A stretch of 64,000 nucleotides of DNA from Legionellaceae bacterium (GTDB taxonomy: Bacteria; Pseudomonadota; Gammaproteobacteria; Legionellales; Legionellaceae), in contig JAUYSP010000028.1 in NCBI GenBank assembly GCA_030696305.1, positions 62,001-126,000 on the forward strand, read 5' to 3'. The notes under the pieces were generated by a model. That model had not been told where the DNA came from. It did no database searches and was given only the letters and a program-made list of their open reading frames with translations. The first letter of the stretch is position 1. Every line of letters begins with the position of its first letter. This document shows positions 8,823 through 18,011 of this stretch, in pieces. The position numbers were made by a program, and so were the translations under genes.

Positions 8823-11594
8823 ATGGAAAAAACGTATTCTCCACAAGCCATCGAACAAGCTTGTTATAAACAATGGGAAAATCATCGTTATTTTGAGCCA
8901 CATGGTGACGGTAAACCATTCTGTATCATGCTCCCCCCACCTAATGTAACCGGTAGTTTGCATATGGGACATGGTTTTCAACATACGTTGATTGACACGT
9001 TAATTCGCTATAAACGCATGATGGGTGATCGTACTTTATGGCAACCAGGTACTGATCATGCCGGTATCTCTACGCAGTTAATTGTCGAAGGCCAGCTTGA
9101 TAGACAAGGCTTATCACGAAAAAACATGACGCGTACCGAATTTTTAGATCGTATTTGGGCTTGGAAGGAAGAATCCGGTGGACAGATTACTAGCCAAATG
9201 CGACGGATTGGTTTATCCGCAGACTGGTCGCGTGAGCGATTTACAATGGATGAGGGTTTGTCGTTAGCGGTACAAAAAGTATTTGTGCAACTACACGATG
9301 AAGGACTTATTTATCGCGGCACACGTCTCGTTAATTGGGATCCTAAGCTCGGCACAGCAATTTCTGATTTGGAAGTTATTTCTGAAGAAGAAGATGGTTT
9401 TCTTTGGCATATCCGCTATCCAATTGTTGACTCAAAAGAATACATTACTATTGCTACCACGCGCCCCGAAACATTATTGGGTGATGCAGCAGTTGCAGTA
9501 AACCCCAATGACACACGATATCAACATTTAATTGGTAAGGAAGTTCACCTACCCTTATGTGATCGTACTATTCCAATTATTGCGGACGATTACGTAGAAC
9601 AAGATTTTGGTAGTGGCTGTGTTAAAATAACCCCCGCTCATGATTTCAATGATCATGAAATTGGTAAACGGCATAATTTACCATTAATTAATATACTTAC
9701 CAAAAAAGGCACCATTAATAAAAATGCACCCATAAAATACCAAGCAATTGATCGTTTTATCGCTCGTGAACAAATTATTCAGGATTTAAAAGAAGCTGAC
9801 TTATTAGTCAAAATTGAACCTTATAAAATTAAAATACCACGCGGTGAAAAATCAAATGTCGTCATTGAGCCGTTACTAACTGATCAATGGTATGTCAAAA
9901 CCAAACCGTTAGCCAAGCCAGCTATTGACGCGGTAAAAAATGGTGATATCCGTTTTACACCCGAAAACTGGACTAAAACATATTTTCAATGGATGGAAAA
10001 TATTGAAGATTGGTGCATCAGTCGTCAACTTTGGTGGGGACATCGAATTCCAGCATGGTACGATAACCAAGGTCATGTCTATGTTGGATATAGTGAAAAT
10101 GATGTTCGCTTTAAATATAAGCTTGATTCAAATTTGCCGCTCAAACAAGATGAGGATGTGCTTGATACCTGGTTCTCTTCCGCTTTATGGCCATTTTCAA
10201 CATTAGGTTGGCCGGAACGTACACCCGAACTAGAAGCATTCTACCCGACCAGTGTCTTATTTACCGGATTTGACATTATATTTTTCTGGGTAGCCCGCAT
10301 GATTATGATGGGATTAAAATTTACAGGCAAAGTACCGTTTAAAGACGTAATCATCACCGGATTAATTTGCGATAATGACGGTAAAAAAATGTCTAAGTCT
10401 AAAGGTAATGTACTTGATCCAATTGACATTATTGATGGTATTAAATTAAACGACCTATTAGAAAAACGTACCAATAATTTGATGTTAAATTCGGTCCGTG
10501 ATCAAATTGCTAAAACCACGCGCAAACAATTTCCAGAGGGTATTCCAGCATATGGAACAGATGCTCTGCGTTTCACGTATTGCGCGATTGCTTCCAACAC
10601 AAGACAAGTGCGATTTGATATCCATCGAGTTGAAGGCTACCGTAATTTTTGCAATAAATTGTGGAATGCAGCTCGATTTGTATTATTGAGTACAGCTGAG
10701 GAGGGTGTTGAATTCGATGATGGCGCATTTCAATATACTCCCGCAGATCAATGGATTTTATCTCATTTACAACAAACTATTGAACGATGTCATCATTACT
10801 TCGAAACCTATCGATTTGATTTGCTAGCAAGCACTTTATACGAATTTGTATGGCATGAATATTGTGATTGGTATCTTGAATTATCTAAGGCAGTCTTATA
10901 CGACGATCAAGCTTTAGCACCCATGAAACGCGGTACAAGAAGAACATTAATTCATGTATTAAGCCGTATTCTTAAATTACTGCACCCGATTATGCCGTTT
11001 ATCACAGAAGCAATTTGGCAGCGAATGACCAAATTAACGAGTGAAAACACCGAAAGCATTATGCTAAGCCATTATCCTCAAGTGGAAGAGCAATTTATTA
11101 ATCCCACTATTGAAAATGAGTTTGATTGGTTGAAAAAAGTAGTACAATCAATTCGTACGATTCGCAGTGAAATGGCAATCAGCCCTTCTAAACTGATTCC
11201 ATTATCAATTCGTAATGCATCCAAACCATTACAAATCCAAATCGAAAAATATCAACAAACCTTAATGACATTAAGTAAATTAAGCCACATTGATTATTTA
11301 GAGCCGCAAGATGAAGTGCCTGTATCTGCTTCGGCAGTTATTGGTGATTTGGAGTTACTTATCCCGATGGCAGATCTCATCGATAAGGAAGCTGAATTAA
11401 ACCGACTTGGAAAAGAGCTAGCTAAATTGGAGAAAGATATTCAATTTGCTGAAAGTAAATTAAACAATCCTACCTTCACCAATAAAGCTCCTGCTGATAT
11501 TATTGCTTCAATGAAAGAGAAATTGTTGCAAGCACAATTAGCTAAAGAAAAATTGGTAGAAAATCAGACTAAAATTGAATCTATTGGTAAATAA
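8823..11594 (+). CDS. valS: Valyl-tRNA synthetase
   Basis: A class I aminoacyl-tRNA synthetase that charges tRNA-Val. The 923 residues have family length. The HIGH motif appears as HMGH (residues 47-50) and the KMSKS loop as GKKMSKSKGN (near residue 523). The CP1 editing domain lies between them, an anticodon-binding domain follows, and the protein ends in the lysine/glutamate-rich coiled coil characteristic of ValRS. In many gammaproteobacteria valS follows pepA-holC; here those genes are about 38 kb away, so the cluster has been split. Confidence 0.98.
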   Translation: MEKTYSPQAIEQACYKQWENHRYFEPHGDGKPFCIMLPPPNVTGSLHMGHGFQHTLIDTLIRYKRMMGDRTLWQPGTDHAGISTQLIVEGQLDRQGLSRKNMTRTEFLDRIWAWKEESGGQITSQMRRIGLSADWSRERFTMDEGLSLAVQKVFVQLHDEGLIYRGTRLVNWDPKLGTAISDLEVISEEEDGFLWHIRYPIVDSKEYITIATTRPETLLGDAAVAVNPNDTRYQHLIGKEVHLPLCDRTIPIIADDYVEQDFGSGCVKITPAHDFNDHEIGKRHNLPLINILTKKGTINKNAPIKYQAIDRFIAREQIIQDLKEADLLVKIEPYKIKIPRGEKSNVVIEPLLTDQWYVKTKPLAKPAIDAVKNGDIRFTPENWTKTYFQWMENIEDWCISRQLWWGHRIPAWYDNQGHVYVGYSENDVRFKYKLDSNLPLKQDEDVLDTWFSSALWPFSTLGWPERTPELEAFYPTSVLFTGFDIIFFWVARMIMMGLKFTGKVPFKDVIITGLICDNDGKKMSKSKGNVLDPIDIIDGIKLNDLLEKRTNNLMLNSVRDQIAKTTRKQFPEGIPAYGTDALRFTYCAIASNTRQVRFDIHRVEGYRNFCNKLWNAARFVLLSTAEEGVEFDDGAFQYTPADQWILSHLQQTIERCHHYFETYRFDLLASTLYEFVWHEYCDWYLELSKAVLYDDQALAPMKRGTRRTLIHVLSRILKLLHPIMPFITEAIWQRMTKLTSENTESIMLSHYPQVEEQFINPTIENEFDWLKKVVQSIRTIRSEMAISPSKLIPLSIRNASKPLQIQIEKYQQTLMTLSKLSHIDYLEPQDEVPVSASAVIGDLELLIPMADLIDKEAELNRLGKELAKLEKDIQFAESKLNNPTFTNKAPADIIASMKEKLLQAQLAKEKLVENQTKIESIGK

Positions 11595-11657
11595 CACGAT
11601 AGATATGCAACCGCCTAATCGGTACTGCAATATATGCTAGCTGAATTTCAGTGTAAT

Positions 11658-11706
11658 AAAGAGCCTTATTATCTATCCACTTAATTGTTGATTAATAAGG
11701 CTCTTT
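11658..11706. terminator. Convergent terminator hairpin reaching into the NMO gene
   Basis: Perfect 14-bp arms, AAAGAGCCTTATTA (11658-11671) and TAATAAGGCTCTTT (11693-11706), flank a 21-nt loop between convergent valS and the nitronate monooxygenase gene. The right arm encodes the monooxygenase's last residues. The A/T flanks allow it to work in both directions. Confidence 0.6.
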
Positions 11707-12751
11707 CAACTTCCTCAATCAACAGTGCCATTAATGTCCTCGCATTGACGCGCCGACTTAAGTAAGCAAACTGTCCTGCCCACATAGACATGAAATCAAT
11801 ACAACCGGCTTCTCGTGCTTTTTTTCGCATGGTTGATGTCAACGCATTCTGAATGGGATAATTAAGAATAGAATCTTGATGCGATTCCATCTGTGTAATA
11901 AATTTATTACGAATTCCTCGTGCCAGCTTTCCGGAAAATGATCGGGTTAGTACAGTATTATCTTGTTGCATATTTGATATCGCTTGTTTGTAATTCGGGT
12001 CAGCACCCGATTCATCACAGCTTAAAAAAGCAGTACCCATTTGAACACCAGACGCGCCTATTTTTAAAGCCGTAGCAATACCTCGACCATCCATAATGCC
12101 CCCGGCTGCAATAATCGGTATTGTGCTCTTGTCGATTAATTGTGGAACTAAATCGAAGAGTTTAATCAATGAGTTTTCATTTGTATCCAAAAAACTTCCT
12201 CGATGTCCCCCTGCCTCACTTCCTTGTGCCACCACTAGATCGATGCCTTGCTTTTCAAGTGCTTGCGCTTCAGATAATGTCGTTGCAGTGCCCATGAGTA
12301 CTATATGATTGCGTTTAAATTTTTTTATCCAACTTTCATTAAGCATTCCAAATGTAAAACTAAAAACTGGGACGTTCTCTTGTACAAGAACCTCCATTTG
12401 CTCTTCAAAATTGGGTACATATGGTTTGTTTACCAGCTCTATTTTGGTCTTTAATTCCATACTAATTAGCTCAATCAAATCACGAGTGTTTATTATTTCG
12501 TCCAACGTCACATGATGCGTTGTTGGGATAAAAAGGTTAACCGCAAATGGTTTTGAGGTTAGTGCTCTAACTTGTAGAATTGATTCGCGAATATCCTGTG
12601 GCGACAAATAACCTGCAGCCAACGATCCTAAACCACCCGCATTAGAAACTGCAGCCACTAACTGAGGCGTAGTGATACCACCCGCCATAGGCGCTTGAAT
12701 AATTGGAAATTGAATTCCTATTTTTTGTGATAAGGAGGTTGTTGGCCACAT
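11681..12751 (-). CDS. Nitronate monooxygenase (2-nitropropane dioxygenase family)
   Basis: An FMN-dependent TIM-barrel oxidase that detoxifies nitronates such as propionate-3-nitronate. The N-terminal IQAPMAGGITTPQLVAAVSN segment is characteristic, and the GSEAGGHRG motif places the class I catalytic histidine at His183. Phosphate-binding glycine segments follow (IIAAGGIMDG and GASGVQMGTAFL). The 356 residues match the family. It is monocistronic, convergent with valS and divergent from the glyoxalase gene. Enoyl-ACP reductase FabK shares the fold but lacks this histidine motif, so a monooxygenase is preferred. Confidence 0.85.
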   Translation of the reverse strand: MWPTTSLSQKIGIQFPIIQAPMAGGITTPQLVAAVSNAGGLGSLAAGYLSPQDIRESILQVRALTSKPFAVNLFIPTTHHVTLDEIINTRDLIELISMELKTKIELVNKPYVPNFEEQMEVLVQENVPVFSFTFGMLNESWIKKFKRNHIVLMGTATTLSEAQALEKQGIDLVVAQGSEAGGHRGSFLDTNENSLIKLFDLVPQLIDKSTIPIIAAGGIMDGRGIATALKIGASGVQMGTAFLSCDESGADPNYKQAISNMQQDNTVLTRSFSGKLARGIRNKFITQMESHQDSILNYPIQNALTSTMRKKAREAGCIDFMSMWAGQFAYLSRRVNARTLMALLIEEVERALLINN

Positions 12752-12859
12752 GATTTATTACCACTCAATTATTTTACAAATAACCTCGTAAACTTGATGT
12801 TTTTATCCTAACATCAGTGAACAAATAAATAAAATCACTTAGCTGATAGGATGTGATAA

Positions 12860-13300
12860 ATGAACTATCTACACACAATGGTCAGAATATCCAACATTGA
12901 TGAGTCTCTAGACTTTTATTGCAATAAACTTGGACTCGTTGAAGTCAAACGAACGGAAAACAAACAAGGTAGATTTACATTAATATTTTTATCAGCCCCA
13001 GACGATCTCCAGCAAGTGGAATCGAAACAGGGCCCTATGCTTGAGCTAACTTATAATTGGGATCTACTACCCTATCCAGAGGGACGAAATTTCGGACATC
13101 TAGCCTATTGCGTTGAAAATCTTTACGACACTTGCCAACGACTAAAAGATGCCGGAATTATAATTAACCGGCCACCACGCGATGGTTATATGGCTTTTAT
13201 ACGCTCTCCTGATAATATTTCGATTGAATTATTACAAAAGGGCAAAGCTTTACCACCAAAAGAACCATGGGTTTCTGAAAAAAATATTGGGCATTGGTAA
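12860..13300 (+). CDS. gloA: Lactoylglutathione lyase (glyoxalase I)
   Basis: Glyoxalase I isomerises the methylglyoxal-glutathione hemithioacetal to S-lactoylglutathione. The protein is a 146-residue VOC-fold monomer with two beta-alpha-beta-beta-beta repeats. The metal ligands align with the E. coli enzyme: His5, Glu62 (in MLELTYNW), His80 (in NFGHLAY) and Glu123 (in SIELL). The C-terminal 16 residues extend slightly past the bacterial norm. An AGGATG ribosome-binding sequence precedes the start. It is divergent from the nitronate monooxygenase; both are small detoxification enzymes, but no shared control is evident. Confidence 0.9.
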   Translation: MNYLHTMVRISNIDESLDFYCNKLGLVEVKRTENKQGRFTLIFLSAPDDLQQVESKQGPMLELTYNWDLLPYPEGRNFGHLAYCVENLYDTCQRLKDAGIIINRPPRDGYMAFIRSPDNISIELLQKGKALPPKEPWVSEKNIGHW

Positions 13301-13417
13301 TGCTTTAGCTTTTCGTAAAGACTATAGTCCTTAGGTTTTTATACGACCAAATATTATCTGTTTAAATTTAAATCGTTCGACACGTTGGGGTTAGTTGACA
13401 GTTCATTGCCACAAGAC

Positions 13418-14398
13418 CTAACTTATCGCACAACAGATAGATGAATGAGGCGATATTTCGGGTGATTCTATAGGAAAACCTTGTTGATCAAGCGCTACTG
13501 CAATATGGGGCTTTTCTTCATATTTACTTTGTTTAGATATTGCTTGGGGTTGGGGTAATCCTTTAAATATAGAAAATTGTAAAATCTCAGCGGCTGAGGG
13601 GCGTTGAGTCCGCTCTGGAACGAAACAGCAATCCATTAATTCGATAAATTGTTTGGGAATAGAAGCAGATGCTATTGATGAAGGACTGTCCTCCGGACTG
13701 CGAGGACTCGGAAAAGGAAACCGTCTGGCTGTTAAAATATAACAAATAATTGCTATGCCATAGACGTCGCTTTTATCCGAATAAATGCCCTGCGCTAAAA
13801 CCTCAGGAGCACTTGAACTACGGGTACCTGCCTGCTCTGCTGATATGAAGCAATCTTCAGATGCTTTTAATTGGACAGCGAAACCAAAATCACCTAATTT
13901 TGATTCATATCGATTGTTGTGTAACTCGATCAAGATGTTTTCTGCTTTAACATCTCGGTGCAAAATGTGTTTTTCATGTAAAAAATGCAATGCATTAGCA
14001 ATTCCAAGCAATATAAAAGTAAAATCAAGCCAAGAGAAATTATGAACAGTTGTATTTAATAAATCGATTAAATCACCCAACTTTACCAACTCAAAGAGAA
14101 TATAACTTTGTGCAGGATCGATTTCATTTGTGTGATAACCCAGCATGCTTACAATGTTCGGATGAGATAGAGATGCTTGCATTTTAATTTCATTTTTCCA
14201 CAATAACATAAGATGTTTATTTACTACTGGACTGTTTTCAAGAAGTGGTTTTTTTATAACAATTTCTCTATCGTTCCAAATACCTCGATAAACTTTACCA
14301 AAAGCACCTGCACCTAAAATTTCAAGTTCTCCATTACTCCGACTATAATGGATGCTACTTGTCTGAGAATCCATTTTATTTTCATCAGTCTCTATCAT
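13418..14398 (-). CDS. Eukaryotic-type Ser/Thr protein kinase with C-terminal CaaX-like box
   Basis: A complete protein kinase domain: glycine loop GAGAFGKV (residues 29-36), ATP lysine Lys49, helix-C Glu70, catalytic HRDVKAEN (147-154, Asp149) and DFG (170-172). Family resemblance is to tyrosine-kinase-like or receptor-interacting kinases of eukaryotes. There is no transmembrane or PASTA region, so it is soluble. The last five residues are Cys-Cys-Ala-Ile-Ser, read from the codons next to the TAG at 13418-13420; this fits a eukaryotic CaaX prenylation box with farnesyl-type Ser. The ATG directly abuts the TAA of the OPT transporter, implying coupling; Met9 is an alternative start. Host-directed activity is inference. 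Confidence 0.88.
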   Translation of the reverse strand: MIETDENKMDSQTSSIHYSRSNGELEILGAGAFGKVYRGIWNDREIVIKKPLLENSPVVNKHLMLLWKNEIKMQASLSHPNIVSMLGYHTNEIDPAQSYILFELVKLGDLIDLLNTTVHNFSWLDFTFILLGIANALHFLHEKHILHRDVKAENILIELHNNRYESKLGDFGFAVQLKASEDCFISAEQAGTRSSSAPEVLAQGIYSDKSDVYGIAIICYILTARRFPFPSPRSPEDSPSSIASASIPKQFIELMDCCFVPERTQRPSAAEILQFSIFKGLPQPQAISKQSKYEEKPHIAVALDQQGFPIESPEISPHSSICCAIS

Positions 14399-16390
14399 TT
14401 AACGAGTCACCCTTCGTACAATCCAAAACGCTAACAGCAATGTCACCAAGCAACTCAAATAAACACCATAAGAATTTTCCCATACAGTACCAACTAAACG
14501 CCATGCATTTGGGCTGTGTGATATAGAAAACGGTATCGCAAGCAAAACATCCATCAAAGCCGAACCAGCTACTAAACCACACGCAATTCGTGTCCCAACT
14601 TGTTTTCGCTGATTCTCAAGTGCCTTGTTTTCCAAGCGAGTATCCAAATATTTTTGAACAAGCCACGCCACCATTCCACCTAAAAATAGTGCAAATGATG
14701 TTGTGATTGGCAAATACATACCAATCGCAACCCCTAGCGTAGATAATTTTACAAAACGCTGCCAGTTAAACACTTTATTGCAAACAATAATAATAAAAAT
14801 AATAAACGCTCCGACACACATCATAAGCCATGGCAAATTATTTCGAAACATTGCTCCAGTAATTGCAGCTAACAGAGCCGCAGTTGGTGCGGGTAACGAT
14901 TGCGTCAGATCCATGCCATCATGCGGCATAACACCAGCAATGCCGTATACATCAAATAACATTTGCATTACAGGTGGAATAACGATTGCAGACACAATAA
15001 CACCCAACAGTAGCATGACTTGCTGTTTCCATGGTGTAGCGCCCACAAGTTGCCCAACTTTTAAATCTTGCGTATTGTCATTTGCAATGGCTGCAATTCC
15101 AGTAACAATTGAGGCAATAATGATAACGATTGCCTCAGCTGCAGCAATTTGTTGTTGACTCAGTGGTAGTGGAATAAACGACGTAATTGCACACAATAAT
15201 AACCAAGCAGCAAATAAAATTCCCGCTATCACAACCGAGCTGCCTGGACTGGCAGTTACACCGACCATGCCAGAAAAATAAGCAGTAATAACTGAAAATA
15301 AAAACCCAATCACAAGCACATATAAAACGGCAACCATTACAATACTAAACGTCAGTTCGTTACCAAAGCCAACTTGTTCAATCGGAAAAATGGCATGAAA
15401 AAAAGCATATAAGATCCCTGCCATCAAGAGGACGCCCACAACAATAAATAACATGGGAATATCTCGATCAACCCTTGGTATCAGTAATTTATCTTGTTTT
15501 TTTACAAAGAATCTACGCCATGAAAGAGCCATCTTATGACTAAGCGGCTTAATTAATTGAATAAAAGTCCAGACACCTGCAAACAACATGGCTCCGATGC
15601 CTAAATAGCGCAACTCACTATTCCATAGCAATGTTCCCGCCTCTGAAGGGGTATTATGCAATAAAAATTGAGGAAAAAATTGACTTGTCACAGGGAGTGC
15701 AATGAACCAAGCTATCACTGCCCCAACAATAATACTACACGCCATATCAAATCCAATCAGATATCCAGCGCCAATCATAGTCGCAGAAAATCCGGCCCCT
15801 AAGCAAAAGATAGAGCGCTTGACACTAAACCAATAGTTCCAACCACTCGCAATTACTTTAAAGCCTACTTGGCAAAGTTCGATAGTACCACCAATTAAAC
15901 TGCCATATACAATATCACTCAAACCAATTTTTTCACTCGATGATTTGAGTACTTCAGCAATAGCTCGGCCTTCTGGAAATTTTAATGCGTCATCGTGAAC
16001 TAATATTTGCCGTAGTGGAATGGAAAATAATACACCCAAAATACCCCCACAAGCCGCAATCAAAAAATTAGTTAAATAATCAAAATGATGCCAATACTCA
16101 ATAATAATTAAGGCAGGAATAGTATATACAATCCCTCCCGCTATCGCTTCGCCAGCAGAAGCGGCCGTTTGAACAGCATTGTTTTCAAGAATAGTTGCGT
16201 TCTTAAATAAACGTAAAATTCCCATCGAAATAATAGCCGCAGGAATTGACGCTGATGTTAAAATTCCTAATTTCAAAGCAAGATAGGCATTAGATGCAGC
16301 TAATATCGCCGTAAGAAAAATACTTAATAAAATACAACGAAACGTTAATTCCGAAACATTTGCTTCTGTTGAAATGAAAGGTTTAGCCAT
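14399..16390 (-). CDS. OPT family oligopeptide transporter
   Basis: A polytopic inner-membrane protein of 663 residues from the ATG at 16390, with about 14-16 hydrophobic helices, matching prokaryotic OPT-family importers of oligopeptides or metal chelates. Characteristic parts are the first helices (SNAYLALKLGILTSASIPAAIISMGI), the FPEGRAIAEVLKS loop and the NDNTQDLKVGQLVGATPWKQQ segment. An in-frame GTG at 16405 would overlap the upstream SDR stop codon, but the ATG at 16390 has a GAGG sequence upstream and fits better. The protein kinase follows with no gap. Substrate unknown; peptide uptake would suit an intracellular bacterium. Confidence 0.88.
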   Translation of the reverse strand: MAKPFISTEANVSELTFRCILLSIFLTAILAASNAYLALKLGILTSASIPAAIISMGILRLFKNATILENNAVQTAASAGEAIAGGIVYTIPALIIIEYWHHFDYLTNFLIAACGGILGVLFSIPLRQILVHDDALKFPEGRAIAEVLKSSSEKIGLSDIVYGSLIGGTIELCQVGFKVIASGWNYWFSVKRSIFCLGAGFSATMIGAGYLIGFDMACSIIVGAVIAWFIALPVTSQFFPQFLLHNTPSEAGTLLWNSELRYLGIGAMLFAGVWTFIQLIKPLSHKMALSWRRFFVKKQDKLLIPRVDRDIPMLFIVVGVLLMAGILYAFFHAIFPIEQVGFGNELTFSIVMVAVLYVLVIGFLFSVITAYFSGMVGVTASPGSSVVIAGILFAAWLLLCAITSFIPLPLSQQQIAAAEAIVIIIASIVTGIAAIANDNTQDLKVGQLVGATPWKQQVMLLLGVIVSAIVIPPVMQMLFDVYGIAGVMPHDGMDLTQSLPAPTAALLAAITGAMFRNNLPWLMMCVGAFIIFIIIVCNKVFNWQRFVKLSTLGVAIGMYLPITTSFALFLGGMVAWLVQKYLDTRLENKALENQRKQVGTRIACGLVAGSALMDVLLAIPFSISHSPNAWRLVGTVWENSYGVYLSCLVTLLLAFWIVRRVTR

Positions 16391-16401
16391 TTCAAAATTC
16401 C

Positions 16402-17160
16402 TCACTCAAACTCAGGCACCATATGGGGTGAAGTTAACCAGTTCCCGTGGTGCGTTTTATCGTAAATATCCCATTCTTGCGATGCATAGCTATTTTTATC
16501 TACATCAAGTAATAGCCAGCATAAAAAAAGTGCCACTGTCGCTGGAGACAATAATTTATTTTGTCGTTTTAACTTTTTAAAAAAATCTTGTTTGTCATTA
16601 GCCATGTGATGCGCTTGTCGTATTTCGCCTTGCATGGGCGTATCGACAATACCTGGCATCACACTAGCAAACGAAACAAACTGTGATTCTAGTTGCCAAC
16701 ACTGCGTCAACATTGCCAGTGCTGCCTTCGACACACAATATCCCGCCCAGCCAACAACTGGAAAATGAGCAGCCCCAGAACCAATATGTAACACACGACC
16801 ATTGGTTAATTTATTAATTAATAGCTGGCTCAAAAATAAAGGTGCATCCAAATTAGTAAGCATGCATGCACGCCAGGCAGATTCGGTTAGTTCGGTCAGT
16901 GGTGCAATCGGGTTAATAATTCCCGCATTATGAATAAGCCCTTTAATAACTGGCATATCATTTAAGTCTGCAACTAAACGCTTTCGATCTTCTGTTAACG
17001 TAATATCAGCGCAGCTATATTGAATAGCAGATGAAAAACGCGCTGTTTCAGCCAATGTTTTTTCATGTCGGCCAACAATCAATACTGATTGGTCTCGCAT
17101 AGCCAAAGCCTGTGCTAAGGCGCGCCCTAAACCACTACCACCACCAGTTACAATAAACAT
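16402..17160 (-). CDS. Short-chain dehydrogenase/reductase
   Basis: An NAD(P)-dependent oxidoreductase of the classical SDR family. The cofactor motif TGGGSGLG opens the protein, the NNAG element appears as IHNAG, and the catalytic YxxxK is GYCVSKAA, with the Ser in HIGSGAAH upstream. I place the start at the ATG encoding MFIVTGG (17160, 252 residues), because SDRs normally begin a few residues before the glycine motif. Upstream in-frame ATGs at 17208 and 17175 are possible but would add a tail without similarity. The OPT transporter gene follows directly. Substrate unknown. Confidence 0.82.
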   Translation of the reverse strand: MFIVTGGGSGLGRALAQALAMRDQSVLIVGRHEKTLAETARFSSAIQYSCADITLTEDRKRLVADLNDMPVIKGLIHNAGIINPIAPLTELTESAWRACMLTNLDAPLFLSQLLINKLTNGRVLHIGSGAAHFPVVGWAGYCVSKAALAMLTQCWQLESQFVSFASVMPGIVDTPMQGEIRQAHHMANDKQDFFKKLKRQNKLLSPATVALFLCWLLLDVDKNSYASQEWDIYDKTHHGNWLTSPHMVPEFE

Positions 17161-17251
17161 GACGCATCTCGACATCGATAACCGTGTTGTGCGCATAATA
17201 CCAGACATGGTAGGCTTATGTTAATCAATTTTATATAGAAGGATCATATCC

Positions 17252-17863
17252 ATGAAAAAAACACTAATTGCGAGTGCTGCATTTATTATTTCTACTTCTG
17301 TATACGCAGAAAGCGCTACATCAACGACTACTGTAACAACTACTACAGCCCTACCAAATCAACCGGTAACATCAACAACCACATCTGAAACAACAAAGGT
17401 GGTTCAACCTATAGTTATTGACTGTCATTATCGTATACCTGCCAACACAACTGTTCCCCAGGATGTGGTTACAACTTGGGCTGAAAAGGCGACAACGCAA
17501 TCATTTGATTACAATAGTGAAAATATCGACCTGAAACTACAAGAGCTTAAAGCATGTTTCACCGATCAAGGATGGAAAGGATATAATGACGCTTTAACTC
17601 AATCTGGAAACTTAACTGCCATTAAAAAGCAAAATTTAACTGTAAGTAGCCAAGTGGATGGTAAATCCAGCCTGAGTGTTGTTAAAGATAATCAATGGAA
17701 ACTCAGCATTCCACTACAAGTCGTTTATCAAAATGATAAAGAAAAGTTAACTCAGCTTCTTAGTATCGATTTGTTTGTTACTAGAAAAATGTCTGGTGAT
17801 TTAGGTATTGAGCAAATCATCGCAACACCACGAGATAAAGCACAAATAAAAACAGGTGGATAA
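17252..17863 (+). CDS. Secreted IcmL/DotI-family protein (Dot/Icm type IVB secretion related)
   Basis: A 203-residue exported protein. A signal peptide (cleavage after VYA, residue 19) and a Thr/Ser-rich linker (20-50) precede a domain (about 55-198) that I recognise as IcmL/DotI-like: WAEKATTQSFDYNSENID, then the FTDQGWKGYNDALTQSGN helix, the beta-strand pair around QWKLSIPLQVVYQN, and the closing GIEQIIATPR. DotI/IcmL is part of the inner-membrane complex of Dot/Icm systems; stand-alone copies occur in Legionellales. True DotI has an N-terminal membrane anchor, whereas this has a cleavable signal and so should be periplasmic. No other dot/icm gene is adjacent. An AAGGA ribosome-binding site is present. 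Confidence 0.78.
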   Translation: MKKTLIASAAFIISTSVYAESATSTTTVTTTTALPNQPVTSTTTSETTKVVQPIVIDCHYRIPANTTVPQDVVTTWAEKATTQSFDYNSENIDLKLQELKACFTDQGWKGYNDALTQSGNLTAIKKQNLTVSSQVDGKSSLSVVKDNQWKLSIPLQVVYQNDKEKLTQLLSIDLFVTRKMSGDLGIEQIIATPRDKAQIKTGG

Positions 17864-17881
17864 AACATTATTCCGCCTCAA

Positions 17882-17927
17882 GTGCACTGCTATTAAGTTA
17901 ACGTCATTTAACTCAATGGTAGTGCAC
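17882..17927. terminator. Long hairpin between convergent genes
   Basis: Imperfect 20-bp arms starting GTGCACTGC and ending GTAGTGCAC, with two G-T wobbles and one mismatch, enclose a 6-nt loop. It is 18 bp after the IcmL-like gene and convergent with the L,D-transpeptidase gene. There is no strong T tract, so it may act by structure or with Rho. Confidence 0.5.
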
Positions 17928-18011
17928 AAAAACACATGACGGGCGCTTTAAAAATCGATGTAATATCAAAAAAACAACGGGTGGATATATCTCAAGCCAT
18001 TAGACGCAGTG

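Noticed and set aside
14385-14582. Short minus-strand ORF of 65 residues
   Set aside because: It lies inside the OPT transporter's 3' end and the kinase start in another frame, with no ribosome-binding site or coding character.
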